Of a DNA stretch of 64,000 nt, positions 1 through 10,952 are shown one piece after another. The DNA is from Bosea sp. PAMC 26642 (GTDB lineage: Bacteria > Pseudomonadota > Alphaproteobacteria > Rhizobiales > Beijerinckiaceae): contig NZ_CP014301.1 of the NCBI RefSeq assembly GCF_001562255.1, positions 2,108,001 through 2,172,000 of the forward strand, given 5' to 3'. How positions within the stretch are numbered: position 1 is the first letter of the stretch; each line of letters opens with the position of its first letter. The position numbers were made by a program, and so were the translations under genes. The notes under the pieces were generated by a model that saw only the letters and a program-made list of their open reading frames with translations, searched no databases and was not told the origin of the DNA.

Positions 1-2214
1 ATGAACCGCCAGTTGCCGCTCCGCTCAACCACGCTCCCGGCGAACGACCTTGCTTTGCTGGAGGAAGGCCGCCATCCCGATCCCTTCGCGGTTCTCGGCC
101 GGCACGCCGTCGGCGAGCAGATGATCGTGCGCGCTTTCATTCCGGGCTCGGCCTATGTCGAACTCGTGACCGGCGAGGGCGAAAGCCGGCGGACGACGGC
201 CATGGTCGGCCATGGCGGCGGCCTGTTCGAGGCTCATGCGCCCGATGACATTCCCTATCGTCTGCGCGTGGCCTGGCCGGGTGGCATCATGGAGGCGGCA
301 GACCCCTACAGCTTCGGCCTGCTGCTCCCCGATGAAGATATCTATCTCTTCGCCGAAGGTCGCCATTTCGATCTCTCGACGCGGCTTGGTGCCAATCCTT
401 GCCGCTTTGGCGACGTCGACGGCGTGCTCTTCGCCGTCTGGGCGCCCAATGCCGGCAGCGTTTCGGTCGTCGGCGATTTCAACGGCTGGGACAATCGCCG
501 CCATCCGATGCGCAGGCGCCTTGGTCCCGGTGTTTGGGAGCTTTTCATTCCCGGCGTCGAGATCGGCGCGAGCTATAAATATGCCATCGTCACGCCCCAT
601 GGTGAACGCTTGCCGTTCAAGGCAGATCCCCTGGCGCGGCGGACCGAACTGCCGCCCCGCACGGCCTCCATCGTCGCGGCCAGGCCGGCATTCACCTGGA
701 GCGACGAGGCGTGGCTCGACAAACGCAGCCGTGCCCATCCCATGGCCGAGCCGATGTCGACCTACGAGCTCCATGTCGGCTCCTGGCTGCGCACGGAATG
801 GGGCCAGCTCGGTTCCTGGGACGAGGCCACCGACCGGCTGATCCCCTACATCCAGCATATGGGCTTCACCCATATCGAGTTGATGCCGATCACAGAGCAT
901 CCCTTCGGCGGTTCATGGGGCTATCAGCCGCTCGGCATGTTCGCGCCCACGGCGCGGCTTGGCGAACCGGACGCTTTCGCCCGCTTCGTCGACCGCTGCC
1001 ACGCAGCGGGCATCGGCGTCATCCTCGACTGGGTGCCGGCGCATTTCCCCTCCGACGAGCATGGGCTGGCGCGCTTCGATGGCACGGCGCTGTACGAACA
1101 CGAGGATCCGCGCGAGGGCTTCCACCGCGACTGGAACACGCTGATCTACAATGTCGGTCGGCGCGAGGTGCGCGGCTTCCTGATCGCCTCGGCGCTGTGG
1201 TGGCTGGAGACCTTCCATCTCGACGGTCTGCGCGTCGATGCCGTCGCCTCGATGCTCTACCGCGACTACAGCCGCGAGCCGGGCGAATGGGTGCCCAACC
1301 AGTATGGCGGCCGCGAGAACCTCGAGGCCGTCAGCTTCTTCCAGGAGCTCAATACATTGGTCGGCGAACGAACCCGGGGCGCCGTGACCATCGCGGAGGA
1401 ATCGACCGCCTGGCCCGGAGTCACCAGCCCCGTCCATCATGGCGGGCTCGGCTTCCATTTCAAATGGAACATGGGCTGGATGCACGACTCCCTGCGCTAT
1501 TTCACGCACGACCCGATTCATCGCGGATATCACCGCGACGACGTCACCTTCGGCCTGATTTACGCGTTCTCGGAGAACTTCGTGCTGCCGATCTCGCATG
1601 ACGAGGTCGTCCACGGCAAAGGCTCGCTGCTCTCCCGTATGCCGGGCGACGACTGGCAGCGCTTTGCCAATCTGCGCCTCTTCCTGGCGATGATGTGGGC
1701 CCACCCGGGCAAGAAGCTGCTCTTCATGGGCTGCGAATTCGGCGCCGAGGCCGAATGGAGCGTCGATGCCCCCTTCCCCTGGCCGCATCCCTATGACGAC
1801 CTTCGGCAGGGCGTGTCCAGGCTGGTACGCGACCTCAACGCCGTCTATCGCGCTACGCCCGCGCTGCACCGGCTCGACCACACGCCCGACGGCTTCGCCT
1901 GGATCGTCGCCGACGACAGCGAAAATGCAGTCTTCGCCTTCAGCCGCTCGGGCGGCGATGGCACGCCCGACATCCTCGTTATCGCCAACATGACGCCGGT
2001 GCCGCGACACGATTATCGCATCGGCGTGGTGAAACCTGGTCTCTGGCGCGAGCGCCTGAACAGCGACGCCGGGATCTACGGCGGCGCCGGCCTTGGCAAT
2101 GGCGGTGAGCGGCATAGCGACGCCGTGGCAGCCCATGGCCAGGTACAGAGCCTGTCGCTGACCCTGCCGCCGCTGGGGCTGCTCATTCTTGAGCACGATG
2201 CTGCGTCAGGCTGA
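1..2214 (+). CDS. glgB: 1,4-alpha-glucan branching enzyme GlgB
   Basis: This 737-residue protein has the length of bacterial GlgB. It introduces alpha-1,6 branches into glycogen in the cytoplasm. A CBM48-type domain with a GDFNGWD motif lies near residues 140-190, followed by a GH13 barrel. By alignment with the E. coli enzyme, Asp413 (GLRVDAV) is the nucleophile, Glu466 (AEEST) the acid/base and Asp534 (SHDEVVHGKGS) the third acid. The ATG is the first base of the window, so its promoter and any upstream glg genes are not visible. malQ follows 126 bp downstream on the same strand, which fits a glycogen/maltodextrin locus. Confidence 0.97.
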   Translation: MNRQLPLRSTTLPANDLALLEEGRHPDPFAVLGRHAVGEQMIVRAFIPGSAYVELVTGEGESRRTTAMVGHGGGLFEAHAPDDIPYRLRVAWPGGIMEAADPYSFGLLLPDEDIYLFAEGRHFDLSTRLGANPCRFGDVDGVLFAVWAPNAGSVSVVGDFNGWDNRRHPMRRRLGPGVWELFIPGVEIGASYKYAIVTPHGERLPFKADPLARRTELPPRTASIVAARPAFTWSDEAWLDKRSRAHPMAEPMSTYELHVGSWLRTEWGQLGSWDEATDRLIPYIQHMGFTHIELMPITEHPFGGSWGYQPLGMFAPTARLGEPDAFARFVDRCHAAGIGVILDWVPAHFPSDEHGLARFDGTALYEHEDPREGFHRDWNTLIYNVGRREVRGFLIASALWWLETFHLDGLRVDAVASMLYRDYSREPGEWVPNQYGGRENLEAVSFFQELNTLVGERTRGAVTIAEESTAWPGVTSPVHHGGLGFHFKWNMGWMHDSLRYFTHDPIHRGYHRDDVTFGLIYAFSENFVLPISHDEVVHGKGSLLSRMPGDDWQRFANLRLFLAMMWAHPGKKLLFMGCEFGAEAEWSVDAPFPWPHPYDDLRQGVSRLVRDLNAVYRATPALHRLDHTPDGFAWIVADDSENAVFAFSRSGGDGTPDILVIANMTPVPRHDYRIGVVKPGLWRERLNSDAGIYGGAGLGNGGERHSDAVAAHGQVQSLSLTLPPLGLLILEHDAASG

Positions 2215-2243
2215 GATTTTGCATCCTGTTTTCAGTATCCGCG

Positions 2244-2289
2244 GTCATTCGGTCGCAGCGAAGCAAAGACCTCGCTCGACCGGAATGAC
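2244..2289. repeat. palindromic intergenic repeat (GTCATTC...GAATGAC type)
   Basis: Between glgB and malQ, arms GTCATTCGGTCG and CGACCGGAATGAC form an imperfect inverted repeat around a 21-base loop. The same terminal signature (GTCAT or its complement at the edges) occurs in other intergenic elements of this window near 18.3, 51.3 and 54.7 kb. It looks like a member of a dispersed REP-like family. It does not resemble a terminator because no T-run follows. Confidence 0.5.
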
Positions 2290-2340
2290 GGCCCTGTTCC
2301 GATCCGTTTCCTACACCAGACGCCACGCGCGGAGTCCTGA

Positions 2341-4395
2341 ATGAGCGACGAAATGCTGCGCCAGCTCGCGGCCAAGGCCGGCATCGCCCCGCAATGGACC
2401 GACCAGGCCGGGGATGTGCGCGACGTCGCCCCCGACAGCCTGCGCGCGATCCTGGCGGCGCTCGGCCTGCCGGCCGACGGCGATTCCGCCCTTCGCAACT
2501 CGCTCTCCATGCTGGAAAGCGGCGTCAATGCCACGGCGACCTCGCGCTTCACCACCGCCCGAATCGGCCAGCCGGTCAGCCTGCCGATGAGCGCAGCCGG
2601 CGGCACTAGAGTCGAGATCACGCTGGAAAGTGGCGCGCAGCGCGTCGTCACATCCGCAGACGGCTACGACGGCGCGCTGACGCTGCCGGCTTTCGACGAG
2701 CCCGGTTACCACGTCGTCCGGACCGCCGATGGCGATTTCACCGTCGCGACAGCCCCCGGGCGCTGCATCACCTTCGCCGATCTCAACGCCGGATCGCCCG
2801 GCTGGGGGCTGGCGGCGCAGATCTATTCCCTGCGCAGCCGCGACGATGGCGGCATCGGCAATTTCGCCGGCGTCGCCGAACTCGGCCGCAAAGCCGCTGC
2901 GCGCGGCGCCGACGCGCTCGCCATCAGTCCGGTCCACGCGCTCTATGGCGCCGAGCCCGGCCATTTCAGTCCCTACTCCCCCTCGACCCGGCTGTTCTTC
3001 AACCCGCTCCACGCCGATCCCAATGCCGCCTTGCCCGAAGCGATGCTGCAGGCCGTCATAACGAAGGCAGGTCTGGCCGAGCGGATGGCCGCCCTTTCGG
3101 CCCTGCCCCAGGTCGACTGGCTTGCGGCGACGCCGCTGCGCCAGACCCTGCTGCGCGGCCTGTTCGCCGCGTTGCGCGATCCTGCCGCCGCCGCCGAGCC
3201 GGCCCATGCCGAGTTCGAGCGCGCGCTGGCCGACGCCTCGCCGCTGCTGAAGGCCCACGCCGTCTTCGAGGCGCTGCACGCGGCGCAACTGCGCGACGAT
3301 CCGAACGCCTGGAGCTGGCGCAACTGGCAGGCGCCCTACCGCGATCCAGACAGCCCGGAGGTCGCGGCCTTCGCCGTCGGACATGCCGACGAGGTCGCCT
3401 ACCAGATCTTCCTGCAATGGCTGACCGGCCGCTCCTATGGCGAGGCCCAACGTGCCTGCCACGAGGCCGGCATGAAGGTCGGGCTGATCGCCGACCTCGC
3501 CATCGGCATGGACGGCTCGGGCAGCCATGCCTGGAGCCGTCAACACGAGGTGCTGGGCGGCCTGAGCGTCGGCGCACCACCCGACTACTACTCCGCCGAG
3601 GGCCAGAGCTGGGGCCTGACCACCTTCTCCCCGCGCGGCCTCGCGGCTTCGGGCTTCGCGCCCTTCATCGAGACCCTGCGCGCCAGCCTGCGCTATGTCG
3701 GCGGCATCCGCATCGACCACGTCATGGGCATGAGTCGGCTCTGGCTCGTGCCCGAAGGCGCGAGCGCACTAGACGGCGCCTATGTCACCTTCCCGTCCGA
3801 GACGCTGTTCCGGCTGATCGCGCTTGAATCCTGGCGCCACAAGGCGATCGTCATTGGCGAGGATCTGGGCACTCTGCCCGACGGTTTTCGCGACTATCTG
3901 CGCGGGCAGGGCGTCGCCGGCCTGCGCGTGCTGCGCTTTGAAAAGACGGACGATGGCTACATCCCACCCGAGCACTGGGACCCGGCTGCCGCTGCGCTGA
4001 CCACGACGCACGACCTGATCCCGACCGCCGGCTGGTGGGCCGGCGCCGATCTCGAACCCAGCGACGATGGCACCGACCCCGAAGGCGCCCGCGCCTGGGA
4101 TCGCGGCCTGCTCTGGGGTTCCTTCCAGAACGCCGGGCTCGTCGAGGGCGAGCGTCCGGCTCCGTCCGACCCCGCCCCCGTGGTCGACGCCGCGATCCGC
4201 TACATCGCCAGGACCCCCTGCACGCTGAAACTGCTCTCGATCGAGGACGCGCTCGCCATCGAGACCCAGCCCAATGTGCCCGGCACCACCACCGAAAAGC
4301 CGAACTGGCGCCACCGCCTCGACGGCGAGGCCGGCGCCTTGCTGGATGACGATGCGGTCCGGCACCGCCTGGCCCATCTCGGCCCGCCGCGCTGA
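2341..4395 (+). CDS. malQ: 4-alpha-glucanotransferase (amylomaltase, GH77)
   Basis: MalQ disproportionates maltooligosaccharides by transferring glucan chains, and acts in glycogen breakdown. The 684-residue protein has the N-terminal extension of the longer MalQ class and a GH77 barrel from about residue 145. Asp459 in GGIRIDHVMG is the expected nucleophile, Glu507 in IGEDLGTLP the acid/base, and Asp558 in TTTHDLIP the third acid. It follows glgB on the same strand. The convergent helicase gene ends 3 bp past its stop codon, so the two genes are packed tail to tail. Confidence 0.96.
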   Translation: MSDEMLRQLAAKAGIAPQWTDQAGDVRDVAPDSLRAILAALGLPADGDSALRNSLSMLESGVNATATSRFTTARIGQPVSLPMSAAGGTRVEITLESGAQRVVTSADGYDGALTLPAFDEPGYHVVRTADGDFTVATAPGRCITFADLNAGSPGWGLAAQIYSLRSRDDGGIGNFAGVAELGRKAAARGADALAISPVHALYGAEPGHFSPYSPSTRLFFNPLHADPNAALPEAMLQAVITKAGLAERMAALSALPQVDWLAATPLRQTLLRGLFAALRDPAAAAEPAHAEFERALADASPLLKAHAVFEALHAAQLRDDPNAWSWRNWQAPYRDPDSPEVAAFAVGHADEVAYQIFLQWLTGRSYGEAQRACHEAGMKVGLIADLAIGMDGSGSHAWSRQHEVLGGLSVGAPPDYYSAEGQSWGLTTFSPRGLAASGFAPFIETLRASLRYVGGIRIDHVMGMSRLWLVPEGASALDGAYVTFPSETLFRLIALESWRHKAIVIGEDLGTLPDGFRDYLRGQGVAGLRVLRFEKTDDGYIPPEHWDPAAAALTTTHDLIPTAGWWAGADLEPSDDGTDPEGARAWDRGLLWGSFQNAGLVEGERPAPSDPAPVVDAAIRYIARTPCTLKLLSIEDALAIETQPNVPGTTTEKPNWRHRLDGEAGALLDDDAVRHRLAHLGPPR

Positions 4396-4398
4396 CCG

Positions 4399-5835
4399 TC
4401 AGGCCGCCGCACGCGCCTCGACGATGCCGGCGATCGCCTCCAGCATCCGCGTATCGTCCCCGGCCAGCCCCTCCATGGTGGCCATGCGCGCGATCACGGT
4501 CGCGGCGACCATCTCCTCGACCGTCTCTTCCGCATAGGCGTAGAAGATCGTCGCGTGCTGGCCGTCGCGATGGCAGCGGCCCTCGATCTGCTGCAGCTGG
4601 ATCGCCGAATGGCGCATGTCGTGGATCACTAGCGAGCGCTCGCGCTCGCCGCCGGGCATCTCGCCGCGATGCAGGGAAATCGATTCCGTCACGGTGAAGA
4701 TCACCGCATCGAGTCCGCCGGTCTGGAAGGAGACCCGCGTCTCCTCGTTGACCGCGCCCGAGCGCTCGCCATTGATCTCCCCGACTCGCCAGCCGCGCCC
4801 GCGCAAGGCCTCCGCCAGCATCGCGCTGGTTTCCAGAAACGCGACCGAGACCGCGACCTGCTCGTCGTTTCCGAGCAGGTCGTCGCAGAAATCCACCGTG
4901 CCGGGGATGCGCAGCAGGCTTGCCTTCTGGCGGAAGCGCAGATCGGCGGCCCAGCTCTGCGGCTTGCGCGTCGAACCGCCGGCTAGCCCCAGCTCCTTCC
5001 GGAACTCCCGCCAGGTCGCGTCGTAGAGCTTGCGCGCCGCGGCATCGAGCGCCACCGGCGCAAGCTCGCGCTGCACCTCCGGCCAGCCGGCGATCTCCTC
5101 CGGCCGCCGGCGCAGGCCGATTGCCTTCTCGCCGCGATAGAGCAGACCGGCCATCCGCACCCGGTCGGCCTCGTTGGGCTCCCAGCTCCAGTTCTTCCAG
5201 CGCCCTTTCGCCCGGCCGATCCTGAGCTGCTTCATCAGCACCCGGAACCCGTCGAGATCGGCGCTCGGCATCCCCGCCGCCCGCGCCAGCAGCGGCCCGA
5301 GATAGGAGAGTTCGTGCGGCGACTGACCGGCGGTCGCGCTCATATAGATCGTGAATTGGGCGGCAGCCGCCATCTGCCGGCAGACCAGCCCCTGCTGCGA
5401 GTTCGGATTGCGGATGCGGTGCGCCTCGTCGATCACCACCAGCGGCCAGGTTCGCTTGGGCGCGCCATGCTTGGCGAGCTCGTTGTTCTTGGCTCGCACC
5501 GAGCGCCTCTTGCTGTCGGCAGGCGGCGCCAGCAGCGATTTTGTCTTCTCGAAATTCATCAGCGTCACGCGCTTGGCCGGGAGTCCCGACAGCGCCATCG
5601 TCCGCCGCCATTGCGGGATCGCACCTTTGGGGCAGATCACCAGAATCTCGTCCTCCGGCATCGCCGAGAGCGCGAGCCAGGCCGAGAGCGTCTTGCCGAG
5701 CCCTGTCAGGTCGCCCAGCAGGAAGCCCGGCGCGCCGCCGGCCCGCGCGGTAAGGATCGCGTCGCTGGCGACAAGCTGGTGCGGATGCGGAGTGAAGCGC
5801 ATTCCCGCCTGGTCGTCGTCTCTCTCCGCCACCAT
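4399..5835 (-). CDS. solitary SNF2-like SF2 helicase
   Basis: The 478-residue protein is a compact superfamily 2 ATPase. It has a Walker A-like GDLTGLGKT at residues 41-49, a DEAH box (VVIDEAHR) at 133-140 and a motif VI-like QQIEGRCHRDGQ near residue 425. The Q-motif region PHQLVASD precedes Walker A. The two RecA-like halves fill the protein, and there is no accessory nuclease, methylase or zinc domain. The organisation resembles the short SNF2-type helicases often seen in phages, yet no phage genes surround it. The start could also be the Met at residue 12. Substrate and role are unknown. Confidence 0.8.
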   Translation of the reverse strand: MVAERDDDQAGMRFTPHPHQLVASDAILTARAGGAPGFLLGDLTGLGKTLSAWLALSAMPEDEILVICPKGAIPQWRRTMALSGLPAKRVTLMNFEKTKSLLAPPADSKRRSVRAKNNELAKHGAPKRTWPLVVIDEAHRIRNPNSQQGLVCRQMAAAAQFTIYMSATAGQSPHELSYLGPLLARAAGMPSADLDGFRVLMKQLRIGRAKGRWKNWSWEPNEADRVRMAGLLYRGEKAIGLRRRPEEIAGWPEVQRELAPVALDAAARKLYDATWREFRKELGLAGGSTRKPQSWAADLRFRQKASLLRIPGTVDFCDDLLGNDEQVAVSVAFLETSAMLAEALRGRGWRVGEINGERSGAVNEETRVSFQTGGLDAVIFTVTESISLHRGEMPGGERERSLVIHDMRHSAIQLQQIEGRCHRDGQHATIFYAYAEETVEEMVAATVIARMATMEGLAGDDTRMLEAIAGIVEARAAA

Positions 5836-5970
5836 CGCCCCTTGAAGACCTGCGCCCGGGCGCCGTGCGCCATCCGCATTTGGCTATGGCAGGAAAAGCC
5901 TGGCTTGGGCACTCTGCGCCGACAAGCTCGATTCCGCTGGATCGCCAGCCGCCCCCTACGGAGACCACCC

Positions 5971-7359
5971 ATGACCCGCGCCCAGGCCATCGCTCATGCG
6001 CAAGACTATTTTGACTCAGGGGCGTTCAAGAGCGACCTCGCCCGCCTCATCGCCATGCCGACCGAGAGCCAGAACCCCGATCGCGCGCCCGTCCTCACGC
6101 AATATCTCGAAACCGAGATGCGGCCCCTGTTCGAAAGCCTCGGCTTCGAATGCCGCATCCTGCATCATTCCATCGCCAGGGGCCCGTTCCTCTTCGCGCA
6201 GCGCATCGAGGATAAATCGCTTCCGACGATCTTCGGCTATGGCCATGGCGACGTGATCCGCGGCCTCGATGCACAGTGGAGCGAGGGCCTTTCGCCCTGG
6301 ACGCTGACCGAGCGCGGCGACCGCTGGTATGGCCGCGGCGTCGTCGACAACAAGGGCCAGCACGTCATCAACATCAACGCCTTGCGCGCGGTTCTTGAAT
6401 CGCGTGGAAAGCTCGGCTTCAACGCCAAATACCTGATCGAGATGGGCGAGGAATCAGGCTCGCCCGGCCTGCGCGAACTCTGCGCCGAACAGGCTGAGCT
6501 GTTCCGCTCCGACGTGCTGATCGCCTCGGACGGCCCACGCCTCAATGCCGAGCGCCCGACCGTCTTCCTCGGTGCACGCGGCGTCATCACCTTCGACCTT
6601 TCGATCGTCGCGCGCGAAGGCGGCCATCATTCCGGCAACTGGGGCGGCATCCTCTCCGACCCCGCGATCCAGCTCGCCCATGCCATCGCCAGCATCACCT
6701 CACCGACGGGGCAGATCAAGATATCCGAATGGGTGCCAACGGAACTGCCGCGCGCCGTGCGCGAGGCGGTCGCCGATTGCATCATCGACGGCGGCCCCGA
6801 CGGCCCCACCATCGACCCGGACTGGGGGGAGCCCGGCCTGTCGCCGGCCGAACAGGTCTTCGGCTGGTGTTCGTTCGACGTGCTGGCCATGAAGTCCGGC
6901 GTTCCCGAGACCCCGGTCAACGCCGTGCCCCCGAGCGCCTGGGCGCGCTGTGCGCTGCGCTTCGTCGTCGGCATCGATCCGACCGATGTCGTGCCCGCGC
7001 TGCGCCGTCATCTCGACCGCTACGGGTTCGAGATGGTCGAGATCATCATGCCCGGCACCGAGCGCTTCGGCGCGACGCGACTCGATCCGGAAGATCCGTG
7101 GGTCTCCTTCACGCTCGATTCGATCGCGCGCAGCACGAACAAGAAGCCGGCGCTGCTGCCCAATCTCGGCGGTTCGCTGCCCAACGACATCTTCGCGGAA
7201 CTTCTTGGCTTGCGCACGATCTGGGTGCCGCACTCCTATCCCGGCTGCTCGCAGCACGCCCCCGACGAGCATCTGCCGGTCGCCATCGCCCGCGAGGGCC
7301 TGACGCTGATGGCGGGGCTCTACTGGGATATCGGCGAGGGCGATACGCCCCCGCTCTGA
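5971..7359 (+). CDS. M20 family metallopeptidase (dipeptidase/amidohydrolase)
   Basis: The 462-residue cytoplasmic protein is a two-zinc M20 hydrolase. His92 (YGHGDV), Asp126 (GRGVVDNKGQ) and Glu160/Glu161 (EMGEESGS) are the expected metal and catalytic residues, and a late HSYPGCSQHAPDE segment supplies the last His. A dimerisation domain interrupts the catalytic domain in the usual way. The start was chosen because GGAG lies 7 bases before the ATG at 5971. The frame stays open much further upstream, but that stretch is antisense to the helicase. The substrate within the family (dipeptides, N-acyl amino acids) cannot be told from sequence. Confidence 0.9.
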   Translation: MTRAQAIAHAQDYFDSGAFKSDLARLIAMPTESQNPDRAPVLTQYLETEMRPLFESLGFECRILHHSIARGPFLFAQRIEDKSLPTIFGYGHGDVIRGLDAQWSEGLSPWTLTERGDRWYGRGVVDNKGQHVININALRAVLESRGKLGFNAKYLIEMGEESGSPGLRELCAEQAELFRSDVLIASDGPRLNAERPTVFLGARGVITFDLSIVAREGGHHSGNWGGILSDPAIQLAHAIASITSPTGQIKISEWVPTELPRAVREAVADCIIDGGPDGPTIDPDWGEPGLSPAEQVFGWCSFDVLAMKSGVPETPVNAVPPSAWARCALRFVVGIDPTDVVPALRRHLDRYGFEMVEIIMPGTERFGATRLDPEDPWVSFTLDSIARSTNKKPALLPNLGGSLPNDIFAELLGLRTIWVPHSYPGCSQHAPDEHLPVAIAREGLTLMAGLYWDIGEGDTPPL

Positions 7360-7363
7360 GAGC

Positions 7364-7621
7364 CTACTCCTGCGGCTGTCGAGGATCGCGTCCCGGCGGC
7401 AGGTCGATCGGCGATGCCGGTGGCCCCTCGGGCGGTGCGTTGGGAGGCAATTCCGGCGGCGGCTCGGTGGGGATGCCCTGCGGCTCCGCGTCCGGCGGAA
7501 CCTCGACCGGTGGCGCCGGCGGCACCTCGCTGGGCGTCAGCGGCGGCAACTCGGGCGGCGGACTTGGCATGGCGGGAGTTCCGCCCGGATCGGCGGCTTC
7601 GTTGACAGGCCTCGACATCAT
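7364..7621 (-). CDS. proline-rich small protein, unknown function
   Basis: This 85-residue (or 84, from the second Met) protein consists largely of PPE/PPL-type proline repeats with scattered acidic residues. It has no signal peptide and no membrane segment. A good AGGAG ribosome site lies 9-12 bases before the two candidate ATG codons, which argues that it is a real gene despite low complexity. It is convergent with the M20 peptidase gene, with a 4 bp gap. No domain was recognised and I assign no function. Confidence 0.6.
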   Translation of the reverse strand: MMSRPVNEAADPGGTPAMPSPPPELPPLTPSEVPPAPPVEVPPDAEPQGIPTEPPPELPPNAPPEGPPASPIDLPPGRDPRQPQE

Positions 7622-7686
7622 GATTGGCGCTCTCCTCTGCGAAGAAGAAACGCATCACGCCGGCCAATGTTCGGGAAGAAATTCCG

Positions 7687-7762
<76 letters not shown>

Positions 7763-7880
7763 ATACGCCACGAAGCGTAAGCACTTTCGCGACGAAGACG
7801 CGTCAGGCAGGCCGGCCATGTAGCAAACCCCCCCTGCCCTGTCCACCCTGCGGGCGTCATAAAAGTGCAGTGCGGCAAAG

Positions 7881-7911
7881 ACCGTGTCCCGAACCGAGGT
7901 TGGGACACGGT
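7881..7911 (-). terminator. leuA terminator hairpin
   Basis: Perfect 10 bp arms (ACCGTGTCCC/GGGACACGGT) enclose an 11-base loop, 15 bp past the leuA stop. Only a short T-containing tract (TCTTTG) follows on the leuA strand, so it may be a weak intrinsic terminator or an RNA-stabilising hairpin. Confidence 0.7.
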
Positions 7912-7925
7912 CGATTTCGTGCAGC

Positions 7926-9515
<1,590 letters not shown>

Positions 9516-9584
9516 CCTGGAAAGATCGCGCCGCGCCGTGATGTGAGGCTGGCGCCGGATTGTCTGAAGGCGGTTCTCGTCACT

Positions 9585-9627
9585 CCCCTGAGCGCCCAGG
9601 CATAGATGCCCGGCCGGCCCTCAGGGG
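9585..9627 (-). promoter_or_regulatory. candidate leuA attenuator hairpin
   Basis: On the leuA strand, CCCCTGAG (which contains the leader peptide stop codon, 9620-9627) pairs perfectly with CTCAGGGG (9585-9592). The loop contains a second 7 bp hairpin, CCGGGCA/TGCCTGG with one G-U pair. Leader translation would therefore control whether this structure forms. I see no T-run, so the output may not be intrinsic termination. Rho-dependent or translational control is possible. Confidence 0.5.
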
Positions 9628-9671
9628 CGGCTAAGGAGAAGAAGCAGACCAAGACCGGAGGAAGCGCGCAT
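9621..9671 (-). CDS. leuL: leucine leader peptide upstream of leuA
   Basis: This short frame encodes MRASSGLGLLLLLSRP, with six Leu codons in 16 residues including five consecutive ones (CTG CTT CTT CTC CTT), about 105 bases before leuA. The stop codon sits in a stem that pairs with downstream sequence, the arrangement expected of a leucine-sensing attenuator. The 331-base interval 9516-9846 has no other gene that I can support. The start is uncertain: no clear Shine-Dalgarno precedes this ATG, and the frame is open further upstream. Confidence 0.6.
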   Translation of the reverse strand: MRASSGLGLLLLLSRP

Positions 9672-9846
9672 GCCGTTGGCCCGCGCATTGGCGCGGCTCT
9701 CAATCGGGGCATGGGTGGCAAAGCTGGCCACGGGCGTTCCTCTTCGACTGAATCTTGCATAGCTGATTGCGGGGGGCCGGCGCAAGGCGCCTCTTGCAGC
9801 GGCGGCCACGACGCGGCAAGGCGATGGTGGAGCCTTGGAGACGTCG

Positions 9847-10491
9847 ATGACCGTCTATGTGCGCAGAACCATCGGTCTAGCCTCGGCCTTGTCCGCGCTG
9901 GCAGGCTATATCGACGCGATCGGCTTCATCAGCCTCGGCGGCTTCTTCGTCTCGTTCATGACCGGCAATTCGACGCGCTTCGGCATCGAGATCGCGCGCG
10001 GCAACCTGATGGGGATCGCGATCTCCGGCGGTCTGCTCGCCACCTTCGTGGTCGGCGTCGTCATCGGCGCGCTCATCGCCAAGGCCGCCGGCCACTGGCG
10101 CCGCGCCGCCGTGCTCGGCTGGGTGACGATCTGCCTGGCCACCGCCGCCCTCTTCGACAATCTCGGCAATCTGGCCGTCAGCACCGGGGCGCTGGTCCTG
10201 GCAATGGCGGCCGCGAATTCGGTCTTCCAGCGCAATGGCGAGGTCACGATCGGCGTCACTTACATGACCGGCACGCTCGTCAAGATGGGCCAGCAGATTG
10301 CCAACGCGCTGACCGGCGGCCCGAAACTGGCCTGGCTCAGGAACTTCACGATCTGGTTTGGCCTCGCGCTCGGTTCGGTTGCCGGCGCAGTCGCCTATGA
10401 TGCCGTCGGCAGCCTCGCGATTTGGCTTTCGGCCGGTGTCAGCGCCGTGCTGGCCCTCGGCTCGCTGAGCATTCCAGCCCATATCGACTGA
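9847..10491 (+). CDS. DUF1275 (YoaK-like) membrane protein
   Basis: The protein is about 214 residues with six hydrophobic segments and the family's early signature of SALAGYIDAIGF followed by FVSFMTGNST. Members of DUF1275 are integral inner-membrane proteins of unproven function. The ATG at 9847 was preferred over a TTG at 9835 because GGAG ends 6 bases before it. It is divergent from leuA, and the two share the 331-base leader-containing interval. Confidence 0.85.
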   Translation: MTVYVRRTIGLASALSALAGYIDAIGFISLGGFFVSFMTGNSTRFGIEIARGNLMGIAISGGLLATFVVGVVIGALIAKAAGHWRRAAVLGWVTICLATAALFDNLGNLAVSTGALVLAMAAANSVFQRNGEVTIGVTYMTGTLVKMGQQIANALTGGPKLAWLRNFTIWFGLALGSVAGAVAYDAVGSLAIWLSAGVSAVLALGSLSIPAHID

Positions 10492-10601
10492 GAGCCCATG
10501 ACCCGACCGGGCCGGCGGCTCGCGATCACCCAAATGGCGCGGCGTTTCATCCCGGCAGGGAATCAGCCATTGTCGCGATCAGGAAACCTCCGGAGCCCGC
10601 G

Positions 10602-10940
10602 ATGCGCACGCCCCTCGTCATGATCATCGCCGCTTTCGCCCTGTCGGCTTGCCAGAGCGCCTCCGTCGCGCCGCCGGCTCCCGCACCGCAGGACTACACC
10701 GTGCCAGGCGTCACCCCGAGCACCTTCCGCCTGCCGTCGGGTTCCGGCTGCGGCGGCGAGGTCGAGCGCTTCCAGGCGGTGATGGACAACGACCTCGCCA
10801 GCGGCCACACCACCAAGAGCGTCCATGCTCGCGTCAGCGGCGAGATCGCGACCGCGCGCTCGACCTGCGCGGCCGGCAACGACGGCGGCGCCATCGGCCA
10901 GATCAGGGCGACGAAGGCAAAGTTCGGCTATCCGGGGTAA
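10602..10940 (+). CDS. small putative lipoprotein
   Basis: The 112-residue precursor starts with a hydrophobic signal ending in the lipobox LSAC at residues 14-17, which predicts lipidation of Cys17 and export. The mature part has a Pro/Ala-rich linker and two or three further cysteines, including one in a SGCGGEVERF segment. This resembles other small rhizobial lipoproteins, but no domain was recognised. A bidirectional terminator separates it from the convergent M3 peptidase gene. Confidence 0.75.
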   Translation: MRTPLVMIIAAFALSACQSASVAPPAPAPQDYTVPGVTPSTFRLPSGSGCGGEVERFQAVMDNDLASGHTTKSVHARVSGEIATARSTCAAGNDGGAIGQIRATKAKFGYPG

Positions 10941-10952
10941 CGGGCGGGCCTT

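Noticed and set aside
5314..5970. In-frame upstream extension of the M20 peptidase
   Set aside because: Antisense to the helicase; the ATG at 5971 has a good ribosome site and gives family length.
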